Origin: DATKAB01 sp964542745
GTDB lineage: Bacteria; Eisenbacteria; RBG-16-71-46
DNA: 12,701 nucleotides
Assembly: GCA_964542745.1 (NCBI GenBank)
Contig: CAZIVR010000102.1
Span: forward strand, 1 to 12,701
Direction of reading: 5' to 3'
The notes beneath the pieces are model-generated. The model saw only the letters and a list, made by a program, of their open reading frames with translations. It made no database searches and was not told where the DNA came from. The translations under genes were made by a program, and so were the position numbers. Shown piece by piece: positions 6,932 through 12,701 of this stretch (position 1 is the stretch's first letter; each line of letters begins with the position of its first letter).

Positions 6932-7062
6932 CGGGCGCGGGGGGCGCCGCGCCGTCCCCGCGGCGCGCCCGCGACAAGGTTCGGTCAAGAAAACTCACGC
7001 GCCGGGAGGCGGCCGGGGGGCGCCGCGCTCCCCGGACGTGGCCGCCCCGCGCCGGTTCGGGT

Positions 7063-7068
7063 TAGAGT
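7063..7068 (+). promoter_or_regulatory. Candidate -10 element for the YCII-peptidase cluster
   Basis: TAGAGT matches TATAAT at four of six positions and lies 60 bases before the ATG at 7129. No -35 box is recognisable at the usual distance. It shares the core TAGAxTTCC with the candidate element of the divergent isomerase gene, which weakly supports both. Confidence 0.25.
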
Positions 7069-7128
7069 TCCCGCCTCGCGCGTCGCGCCTCCCCGCGCCC
7101 GCGCCCCGAATCCGGAGTCCCGCGCCCC

Positions 7129-7899
7129 ATGAAGCGATCCCTCGTTCCGCTCGTGATCTTCGCCGCCGCGCTCCCCGCGGCCCTCGTCCCCTGCGCCCAC
7201 GCCAGGCCCCGCCTCCCCGATCCCGCCACCATGACTCCCTACGTCGTCGGGCTCTACGTCAAGGGACCGGAGTGGACGGCCGAGCGCACGCCCCGCACCG
7301 ACAGCATCCAGGCCGGGCACCTGGCGAACATGGGAGTGATGGCGAAAGCCGGCGCGCTGATCGGCGCGGGTCCCTTCGCCGGGAACTCGAAGTTTCGGGG
7401 CATCCTGCTGTTTCGCGACCTGCCCATGGATTCGGTGCGCGCGATGGTGATCCAGGATCCGGCGCTCAAGACCGAGCGCCTCTTGATCGAGTTGCACCGC
7501 TGGTACGGGCCGAAGGGGATCGGCGAGGCGTACGCCGAGCGCGCGAAGCGCCGCCCCGACCACCCCGACTCGATGATCCAGGTGTCGCTCGCGCTGCTCG
7601 CGCGCGCCGTCCAGCCCCCGAAGCTCGACTCGCTCGCGATCGTGAACGCGACCTACGGGCACATGGGGCACACGCTCGACATGCTGCTCGACGGCCGCCT
7701 GCTCGCGAGCGGGCCGTTTTTCGACGACGGGCCGATCCGCGGCATGCATTTCTTCGCGGGAGACACCACCACCGCGCGCACGCTGTGCCAGGCCGACCCG
7801 GCGGTCCAGGCCGGCCGGCTGAACTTCGTGGTGCTGCCGCTGTGGACCGCATGGGGCGTGTTGCCGCCCAAGCCAACCGTGAAGGAGCTCGCGAAGTGA
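7129..7899 (+). CDS. Exported protein with two tandem YCII-like domains
   Basis: This 256-residue protein starts at an ATG with GGAG at 7114-7117. Residues 1-26 look like a Sec signal peptide (hydrophobic core, cleavage near AHA|RP). Two YCII-like units follow. The first spans about 36-130 and includes HLANMGVMAKAGALIGAGPF (64-83), FRGILLF and QDPAL. The second spans about 149-243 and includes HMGHTLDMLLDGRLLASGPF (178-197), IRGMHFF and ADPAVQAGRL...W. Each has the family pattern of a His-led helix, an AGPF/SGPF turn, an RG strand and a DP pair. YCII domains are ferredoxin-like folds of about 90 residues with a conserved His thought to act in catalysis. They are usually single-domain and cytoplasmic, so the export signal is unusual. 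The gene overlaps the S9 peptidase gene by four bases and is surely co-translated with it. No substrate is known for this type. Confidence 0.85.
   Translation: MKRSLVPLVIFAAALPAALVPCAHARPRLPDPATMTPYVVGLYVKGPEWTAERTPRTDSIQAGHLANMGVMAKAGALIGAGPFAGNSKFRGILLFRDLPMDSVRAMVIQDPALKTERLLIELHRWYGPKGIGEAYAERAKRRPDHPDSMIQVSLALLARAVQPPKLDSLAIVNATYGHMGHTLDMLLDGRLLASGPFFDDGPIRGMHFFAGDTTTARTLCQADPAVQAGRLNFVVLPLWTAWGVLPPKPTVKELAK
7882..7887 (+). promoter_or_regulatory. Ribosome binding site that supports the GTG start of the S9 peptidase
   Basis: AAGGAG lies inside the end of the YCII gene, 8 bases before the GTG at 7896. The GTG overlaps the YCII stop as GTGA. The alternative ATG at 7977 has no ribosome site at a usable distance. 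This favours the GTG start and translational coupling. Confidence 0.8.
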
Positions 7900-10019
7900 C
7901 GGCGCCCGAAGCCGGCACCTCGGCCCCCGAGCGCGCGGCCGCGGAGGGGGAACGTGCCGCTGCGTCCCGCCGGCCGATGGCCGAGGACGACGTCGCGAAC
8001 TTCGTGTGGATCGCCGACCCGCAGATCTCGCCCGACGGGAGCCGCGTCGCGTTCACGCGCGTCCACGTGGACCGCGAGGCCGACGACTACCGCACCGCGA
8101 TCTGGCTCGCCGGCGTGGCGGGCGGCGAGGCGCGCGCGCTCACCTTCGGCGCGAAGGACCGCCAGCCGCGCTGGTCCCCGGACGGCCGCACGCTGGCCTT
8201 CGTGCGCACCCCGGAGGGCTCGACCGAGGGCGAATTGTGGCTGCTGCCGACGGGAGGGGGCGAGGCGCGGAAGCTCGTAGCGCTCGCGGGCGGCGTGTCG
8301 TCGCCCGCCTGGTCTCCCGACGGAACCCGCCTCGCCTTCACGAGCGGTTTCAACCCCGCGCTCGACGAGCCGAAAAAGGAGAAGCCGAAGCACGAGCCCG
8401 GCCGGATCGTCACGAAGCCGGTGTTCCGCGAAAACGACTCCGGGTTCATTGATTTCGACCACCGCGACCACGTGTGGGTGGTGGAGGTGCCGGGCGCGGA
8501 CGCCGCGCCCGCGGCGGCGCCGAAGCCGCGCGCGCTGACCCGCGGCCGTTTCGCCGAGGGAGCACCCCGCTGGAGCGCCGACGGGACTCGCGTGCGATTC
8601 GTTTCGGACCGCCGCGACGAGCCGTGGTTCGGGGGCGACGAGAACGCGCTGTACGCGGTGCGCGCGGATCTCGCCGAGCCCACCGACGGCGCGGCGCTCG
8701 AACTCGTGGCCGATCCGAAGGGCGGGATCGTGGCGTGGGCCGAGGGCCCGGGCGGCACGCTCGCGCTGATCTCGACGGTGACGCCCGAAACGCCGCGCTC
8801 CTACGACCAGCCCACGCTGCTGCACCGCGCGGGCGGCGCGGCCGCGTTCCGCGACCTCGGCGCCGCGCACCCGGCGGCCTTCGGCGAGACCGTGGGCTCG
8901 GACCAGCACCCGCCGCGGGGCGGCGGCGCCACGCCGTTCGCCGTCGCCGAGGGCGGCGCCGCGCTGCTCGCGCAGGCCTGCCACGAGGGCGCCTCGTTCC
9001 TCGCGCGCGTGGACGTGGCGAGCGGCGCGCTGCGGCGGCTCACGCCCGAGCGGCGCGACCTCGTCTCCGGGACCGCGTCGGCCGACGGGCGCCACTGGGC
9101 GCTCGTGATCGGGAGCCACGAGACGCCCGGCGATCTCTTCCACCTCGACGCCGCGACCGGCGCGCTCACGAGGCTCCACGCGCCGAACGACGCGTTCCTC
9201 GCCGGGATCGCGCTGGGCCGCACCGAGGAGTTCCGCTGCGACGCCTTCGACGGGAGGAAGCTCCACGGCTGGATCGTCACCCCGCCCGGATTCGATCCCG
9301 CGAAGAAGCACCCGATGGTGCTCGAGATCCACGGCGGTCCGCACACCGCGTACGGCTGGGGCTTCTACCACGAGTTCCACCACCTCGCGGGCGCCGGCTA
9401 CATCGTGCTCTTCACCAACCCGCGCGGCAGCACCAGCTATGGCGCCGAGTTCGCCAACGTCATCCAGTACAAGTACCCCGGCGACGACTACCTCGACCTG
9501 ATGAGCTGCGTGGACGCGCTGCTCGCGCGCGGCTGCGTGGACGAGCAGAAGCTCGGCGTCACGGGGGGCAGCGGCGGCGGGCTCCTCACCAACTGGATCA
9601 TCGCCCACACCCACCGCTTCGCGGCCGCGGTCACGCAGCGCTGCGTCGCCGACTGGGCCGCCATGTGGTACTCGAGCGACTTCGCGCTGTTCTCGACCCA
9701 CTGGTTCCGGAAGCCGCCCTACGAGGACCCGGCCGAGTACGCCGAGCGTTCGCCCGCGGCGCTCGCTTCCCGCATCGAGACCCCGCTCATGGTGATCCAC
9801 AGCGAGGAGGACTGGCGCACGCCGATCCACGAGGGCGAGGTGATGTTCCGCGCGCTCAAGCGGCAGCGGAAGACCACGGTGATGGTCCGATTCCCGGGCG
9901 AGAGCCACGAGCTGTCGCGCAGCGGGAAGCCCTCGCGCCGCGCCCAGAACCAGCACCACATCCGCTCGTGGTTCGACAAGTTCCTGCTCGGGAAGCAGGT
10001 CACCGAGTACGACGGCTGA
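7896..10019 (+). CDS. S9 family serine peptidase (prolyl oligopeptidase / acylaminoacyl-peptidase type)
   Basis: This 707-residue protein starts at a GTG overlapping the YCII stop codon. There is no signal peptide; the N-terminus is an Ala/Glu-rich extension of about 27 residues, so the enzyme is probably cytoplasmic. Residues about 35-440 form a WD40/TolB-like beta-propeller with repeated W(S)PDG blades (ISPDGSR, RWSPDGR, AWSPDGTR, RWSADGTR). Residues about 445-705 are the alpha/beta-hydrolase domain. It has HGGPHTAYGWGF as the oxyanion region (479-490), the nucleophile elbow GGSGGG with Ser559, Asp639 in HSEEDWRTP, and His671 in GESHELS. The triad is complete. The order propeller then hydrolase, and the size, fit S9C-type peptidases that cut short or N-acylated peptides. 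The exact specificity (acylaminoacyl-peptidase versus dipeptidyl or oligopeptidase) cannot be settled. The gene is translationally coupled to the exported YCII protein and followed after 79 bases by the acylase gene. Confidence 0.95.
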   Translation: MTAPEAGTSAPERAAAEGERAAASRRPMAEDDVANFVWIADPQISPDGSRVAFTRVHVDREADDYRTAIWLAGVAGGEARALTFGAKDRQPRWSPDGRTLAFVRTPEGSTEGELWLLPTGGGEARKLVALAGGVSSPAWSPDGTRLAFTSGFNPALDEPKKEKPKHEPGRIVTKPVFRENDSGFIDFDHRDHVWVVEVPGADAAPAAAPKPRALTRGRFAEGAPRWSADGTRVRFVSDRRDEPWFGGDENALYAVRADLAEPTDGAALELVADPKGGIVAWAEGPGGTLALISTVTPETPRSYDQPTLLHRAGGAAAFRDLGAAHPAAFGETVGSDQHPPRGGGATPFAVAEGGAALLAQACHEGASFLARVDVASGALRRLTPERRDLVSGTASADGRHWALVIGSHETPGDLFHLDAATGALTRLHAPNDAFLAGIALGRTEEFRCDAFDGRKLHGWIVTPPGFDPAKKHPMVLEIHGGPHTAYGWGFYHEFHHLAGAGYIVLFTNPRGSTSYGAEFANVIQYKYPGDDYLDLMSCVDALLARGCVDEQKLGVTGGSGGGLLTNWIIAHTHRFAAAVTQRCVADWAAMWYSSDFALFSTHWFRKPPYEDPAEYAERSPAALASRIETPLMVIHSEEDWRTPIHEGEVMFRALKRQRKTTVMVRFPGESHELSRSGKPSRRAQNQHHIRSWFDKFLLGKQVTEYDG

Positions 10020-10098
10020 TCGTGGCGACGGCCGCGCGTCCCCGCGCGCCCCGATCGGCGGAGCGCGCCCGCGCCGGCCGGGCGGGGATGGACGGCCC

Positions 10099-12471
10099 GT
10101 GACGCGCGCGCTCGCGCGCATCGGCGTCGCGCTCCTGCTGCTCGCGGTGCTCGCGGCGGGGCTCGCCGCGTGGGCGCTCCGCCGCTCGCTGCCCCCGGCG
10201 CGCGAGTCGCTCGCGGTGCGCGGGCTCGAGGGCCCGGTCACGATCCTCTACGACTCGCTCGGCGTGCCCACCATCCGTGGCGCGACCGTGAACGATCTCG
10301 CCTTCGGTCAGGGCTACGCCCACGCGCGCGACCGCCGCTTCCAGATGGAGCTGATCCGCCGGAACGCGGCGGGCCGGCTCGCCGAGCTGTTCGGGCCGGT
10401 GGCGCTCGCCGCCGACCGCGAGGCGAGAACACTCGGCTTCGGCGCGCTCGCGGACTCGCTGCCGCCGCGGCTCGATCCCGCGCGCCGCGCGCGCTTCGAG
10501 GCCTACGCGGCCGGCGTCAACGCCTGGGACGCCACGCACCCGGCGCCGCCCGAGTTCCTGGCGCTCGGCATCCCGCGCGAGCCGTGGCGCGCCGAAGACT
10601 TCGCGCTGGTGCTGGCTTCGATGTTCCGCGACCTCCAGTTCGAGGGCGAGAACGACCGCATGGTGGCGGCGATGGACGCGGCACTCCCGCGCCCGCTGGT
10701 GGACTTCCTGCTGCCGGACGCGACGCCGATGGACGTGACCCCGGGAGGCGGCGCTCCGCCCGCCGCCCCGGCGACTCCCGGTCCCCACGTGCTCGACCTG
10801 CGCGTGCGGCGCGCCACCCGCGAGGCCGCGGCCGGCGTGCTCGAGCGCCGGCCCGATGTGATGCGCGGCGAGCCCGCGCGCGGCAGCAACCACTGGGCAA
10901 TCGCGCCTGCGCGCACCCGGCGCGGCCGCGCGATCCTGAGCGGCGACCCGCACCTCAACCTGCGCGTGCCGGTGATCTGGCACCGCCAGCGCCTCGAGGG
11001 GCCGGGCTTCGCCGTCACCGGGATCACGCTGCCCGGGGCGCCCGACGTGATCATGGGGTCGAACGGCCGGGTGGCGTGGAGCTTCACGAACGTGGAGGGG
11101 GACTTCCTCGACTTCGTGCGGGTGCGGCCCGCCGATCCCGAGTCGCTCACCTACGCAGGGCCAACCGGTCCCGAACCGTTCCGCGTGCGTCGCGAGGTGA
11201 TCCGCGTGAAGGGCGCCTCGCCCGAGACGCTGGCGGTGCGCGAGACGCGCTGGGGTCCGGTGCTGGGCGTGGCACCCGGCGGCGCCGGGCTCCTCGCGAT
11301 CCAGTGGGTGGGGCTCGATCCCACCTCGTACGACTTCGACCTGCTCGAGCCCGACCGGGCGCGCGACCTTGGCGAGCTGGTGCGCGCCTTCGACGGATTC
11401 CGCGGGCCCGCGCAGAACGTGGCCGCCGCGGACGACGCCGGCCGGATCGGCTGGCGGATCGTGGGCCGCATCCCGCGCCGCGCCGGGTTCGACCCGCTCC
11501 GGCCGCGCGAGGGCGCGGACCCGAACGCGGGCTGGTTCGGCTACCTGCCGCAGGACTCGATGCCGCGCGCGCTCGACCCAACCGAGGGCTTCCTCGTGAC
11601 CGCCAACCAGCGCACCGTGGGGGGCGAGGCGTGGCGGCACGTGGGGAGCGGCGCCGCCATGCCGTGGCGGGCGCGTCGCATCCACGACGTGCTCGCCTCG
11701 CGCGCCGACTGGGACGCCGAAGCCTCGGCCGCCCTGCAGAACGATCTCGACGACGCGCTGCTCGCGCCCGCGGCGGGCGCATTGGATCGCGCCCTCACGC
11801 CCGCGGCCCTCGCGGAGGACCCGGGCCGGGCCCGCTACCGCGGCCTGCTCGATGCCTGGGACCACCGCGCCGACACCACGTCCGCGCCGCACGCGTTCCT
11901 GCGCTACCTGCGCGTGGCGCTCCACGAGCGCCTGCTCGATCCGCTCCTCGCCCCCTGCCTCGCGATCGATTCGAGCTTCGCCTACACGTGGCCCCTCGAG
12001 GACGAGGTGGTGCGGCGACTTCTCGACGAGCGCCCCGCGCACCTGCTCGACCCGAGGTTCGCCGGCTACGAACAGCTCGCGCTCGCGGCCGCCGACAGCG
12101 CCGCCGCGCGCCTCGCGCGCCGCGTTCCCGGCGTGCCGCTCGAGCGCGTCACGTGGGGGCGGCTCAACCGCGCGCGCATCCGGCACCCGCTCGGGGCCGC
12201 GATGCCGGCGCTCGGACGCTGGCTCAACATGCCTGAAGCGGCGCTCGCCGGGGGTTCGTCCATCGTGCGGGTGGCGCGCCCGACCAGCGGCGCCTCGATG
12301 CGGCTCGTTGCGGAACCGGGCGGGGAGACGCGCTTCGCGCTCCCCGGCGGACAGAGCGGCCACTTCCTGTCGCGGAACTACGGCGACGCGTTCGCCGACT
12401 GGGTGGCCGGCCGCTACGTCCCGCTCGACCCGGGGCGCGCGGTGGGAGAGGTGCGGCTCAGGCCGAGGTGA
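10099..12471 (+). CDS. Penicillin acylase family Ntn hydrolase, membrane-anchored or periplasmic
   Basis: This 790-residue precursor starts at a GTG with GGCGGGG at 10081-10087. Residues 8-28 form one hydrophobic segment, a signal peptide or signal anchor facing the periplasm. The alpha-chain region has VPTIRG (56-61) and FGQGYAHARDRRFQMELIRR (69-88). The autocatalytic site is RG|SNHWAIAP with Ser263 as the new N-terminal nucleophile of the beta chain. WSFTNVEGD (327-335) and TANQR with Asn503 supply typical oxyanion residues. The C-terminal part contains WGRLN, SMRLV, GGQSGH and a final W-x-x-G-x-Y segment, all usual in this family. Family members hydrolyse amide bonds of beta-lactams, acyl-homoserine lactones or other N-acyl compounds; substrate cannot be told from sequence. 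The gene follows the S9 peptidase by 79 bases on the same strand, with no obvious promoter or terminator between, so they may form one operon. The processing site and catalytic residues appear intact. Confidence 0.95.
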   Translation: MTRALARIGVALLLLAVLAAGLAAWALRRSLPPARESLAVRGLEGPVTILYDSLGVPTIRGATVNDLAFGQGYAHARDRRFQMELIRRNAAGRLAELFGPVALAADREARTLGFGALADSLPPRLDPARRARFEAYAAGVNAWDATHPAPPEFLALGIPREPWRAEDFALVLASMFRDLQFEGENDRMVAAMDAALPRPLVDFLLPDATPMDVTPGGGAPPAAPATPGPHVLDLRVRRATREAAAGVLERRPDVMRGEPARGSNHWAIAPARTRRGRAILSGDPHLNLRVPVIWHRQRLEGPGFAVTGITLPGAPDVIMGSNGRVAWSFTNVEGDFLDFVRVRPADPESLTYAGPTGPEPFRVRREVIRVKGASPETLAVRETRWGPVLGVAPGGAGLLAIQWVGLDPTSYDFDLLEPDRARDLGELVRAFDGFRGPAQNVAAADDAGRIGWRIVGRIPRRAGFDPLRPREGADPNAGWFGYLPQDSMPRALDPTEGFLVTANQRTVGGEAWRHVGSGAAMPWRARRIHDVLASRADWDAEASAALQNDLDDALLAPAAGALDRALTPAALAEDPGRARYRGLLDAWDHRADTTSAPHAFLRYLRVALHERLLDPLLAPCLAIDSSFAYTWPLEDEVVRRLLDERPAHLLDPRFAGYEQLALAAADSAAARLARRVPGVPLERVTWGRLNRARIRHPLGAAMPALGRWLNMPEAALAGGSSIVRVARPTSGASMRLVAEPGGETRFALPGGQSGHFLSRNYGDAFADWVAGRYVPLDPGRAVGEVRLRPR

Positions 12472-12492
12472 GACCCGCGGGAAGGCGGTCGC

Positions 12493-12701
12493 TCACCGCA
12501 CGACCACTCCTCTCGCGATGAGCATTCGCTCCCCGTGCGTGAGGCGCATGACGTACGCGCCGGGCGGGAGCGGCGTGCCTTCACCGAGCCGCAGCGCGTG
12601 CCGGCCGGCGGGGAGGCTCGCGAGATCGCGGCTCGCGATGCGTCGCCCGGCGAGGTCGTAGAGCTCGAGCGCGCCGTGAGCGGATCGCGGCAGCGTGAAC
12701 G
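12493..12701 (-). CDS. C-terminal part of a secreted protein with FlgD-like/T9SS-type sorting domain (partial)
   Basis: Reading the - strand from the window edge gives 68 residues ending at a TGA at 12493-12495; the start lies beyond the window. The visible part matches a FlgD-like sorting domain: LELYDLAGRRIASRDL, LPAGRHALRL, PPGAYVMRLTHGER, then a final strand ending GVVVR. It resembles the end of the protein at 107-1528 (YDL.GRR, G.Y....), but is a shorter form with few conserved residues beyond the core. The host protein is presumably exported to the surface or medium; its function lies in the missing N-terminal part. It converges on the acylase gene with a 21-base gap. Confidence 0.85.
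   Translation of the reverse strand, partial: FTLPRSAHGALELYDLAGRRIASRDLASLPAGRHALRLGEGTPLPPGAYVMRLTHGERMLIARGVVVR

Larger units (their letters stand above)
6831..7128. other. Divergent intergenic region between isomerase and YCII genes
   Basis: This 298-base region should hold promoters for both flanking genes. It contains -10-like sites for the isomerase (6923-6931) and the YCII gene (7063-7068), plus the isomerase ribosome site at 6841-6845. An 8-bp hairpin, gcgccgcg/cgcggcgc, lies at 6944-6951 and 6959-6966, and a smaller one at 6859-6873. Neither hairpin is followed by a T-run, and neither follows a gene end. No small gene or RNA is evident. Confidence 0.6.

Noticed and set aside
7653..10241. 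Long open frame on the - strand (862 residues) opposite the S9 peptidase
   Set aside because: It mirrors a gene with a complete catalytic triad and family-typical order. The antisense peptide is rich in Arg, Ala, Gly and His with no recognisable motif, as expected when GC content removes stop codons.
10000..12363. Long open frame on the - strand (787 residues) opposite the acylase
   Set aside because: The + strand encodes a full penicillin-acylase-family protein. The antisense product is Arg/His/Glu/Ala-biased with no family signature.
12485..12499. Small hairpin gcggt/accgc between the convergent acylase and sorting-domain genes
   Set aside because: The stem is only 5 bp and overlaps the last codons and stop of the partial gene; too weak for a bidirectional terminator call.
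1..12701. CRISPR arrays, tRNA/rRNA genes, insertion sequences, attachment sites, riboswitches
   Set aside because: I saw no regularly spaced direct repeats, no cloverleaf or rRNA-like segment, no transposase or integrase motifs, and no known aptamer pattern. Base composition looks uniform, giving no sign of a recently acquired island.

Overview
This is a very GC-rich window whose real genes almost all use C or G at the third codon position. Two genes encode secreted proteins with a C-terminal FlgD-like / type IX secretion (T9SS type A)-like sorting domain, recognised by an 'EPNPF ... YDLSGRR ... G.Y...W' pattern. High GC together with such domains suggests a chromosomal segment from a Candidatus Eisenbacteria-like or other FCB-related lineage. 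That placement is an inference from style, since no marker gene is present. I see no tRNA, rRNA, insertion sequence, CRISPR array or phage gene.

Layout: positions 1-25 may be the tail of a + strand gene. A secreted, modular, Cys-rich protein with a sorting domain lies on the - strand (107-1528). A 364-base divergent intergenic region follows; it is extremely GC-rich and contains a perfect 13-bp inverted repeat with alternative hairpins. Next is an OPT-family transporter on the + strand (1893-3647). It converges, with a 9-base gap, on a small secreted beta-rich protein of unknown function (3657-4304, -). Upstream of that on the - strand are an M32 metallocarboxypeptidase (4370-5902) and an exported cyclophilin-type peptidyl-prolyl isomerase (6078-6830). 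A strong hairpin and a candidate promoter separate the last two. A second divergent region (6831-7128) leads into a + strand cluster: an exported protein with two YCII-like domains (7129-7899), an S9 prolyl-oligopeptidase-family serine peptidase whose GTG start overlaps the YCII stop (7896-10019), and a membrane-anchored penicillin-acylase-family Ntn hydrolase (10099-12471). The window ends inside a - strand gene whose C-terminal sorting domain is visible (12493-12701).

Taken together the neighbourhood leans to peptide and amide handling: an OPT transporter, a cytoplasmic metallocarboxypeptidase, a cytoplasmic S9 peptidase and a periplasm-facing Ntn amidase. Between them lie an envelope chaperone and surface or secreted proteins. 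A joint role in peptide scavenging is an inference from gene content. Only YCII-S9 shows direct sequence evidence of co-expression. I did not find a clear-cut undescribed defence or mobile system. The least familiar items are the exported double-YCII protein coupled to a peptidase, the six-cysteine middle domain of the first secreted protein, the conserved-looking C-terminal tail of the small secreted protein, and the foldable leader of the OPT gene.
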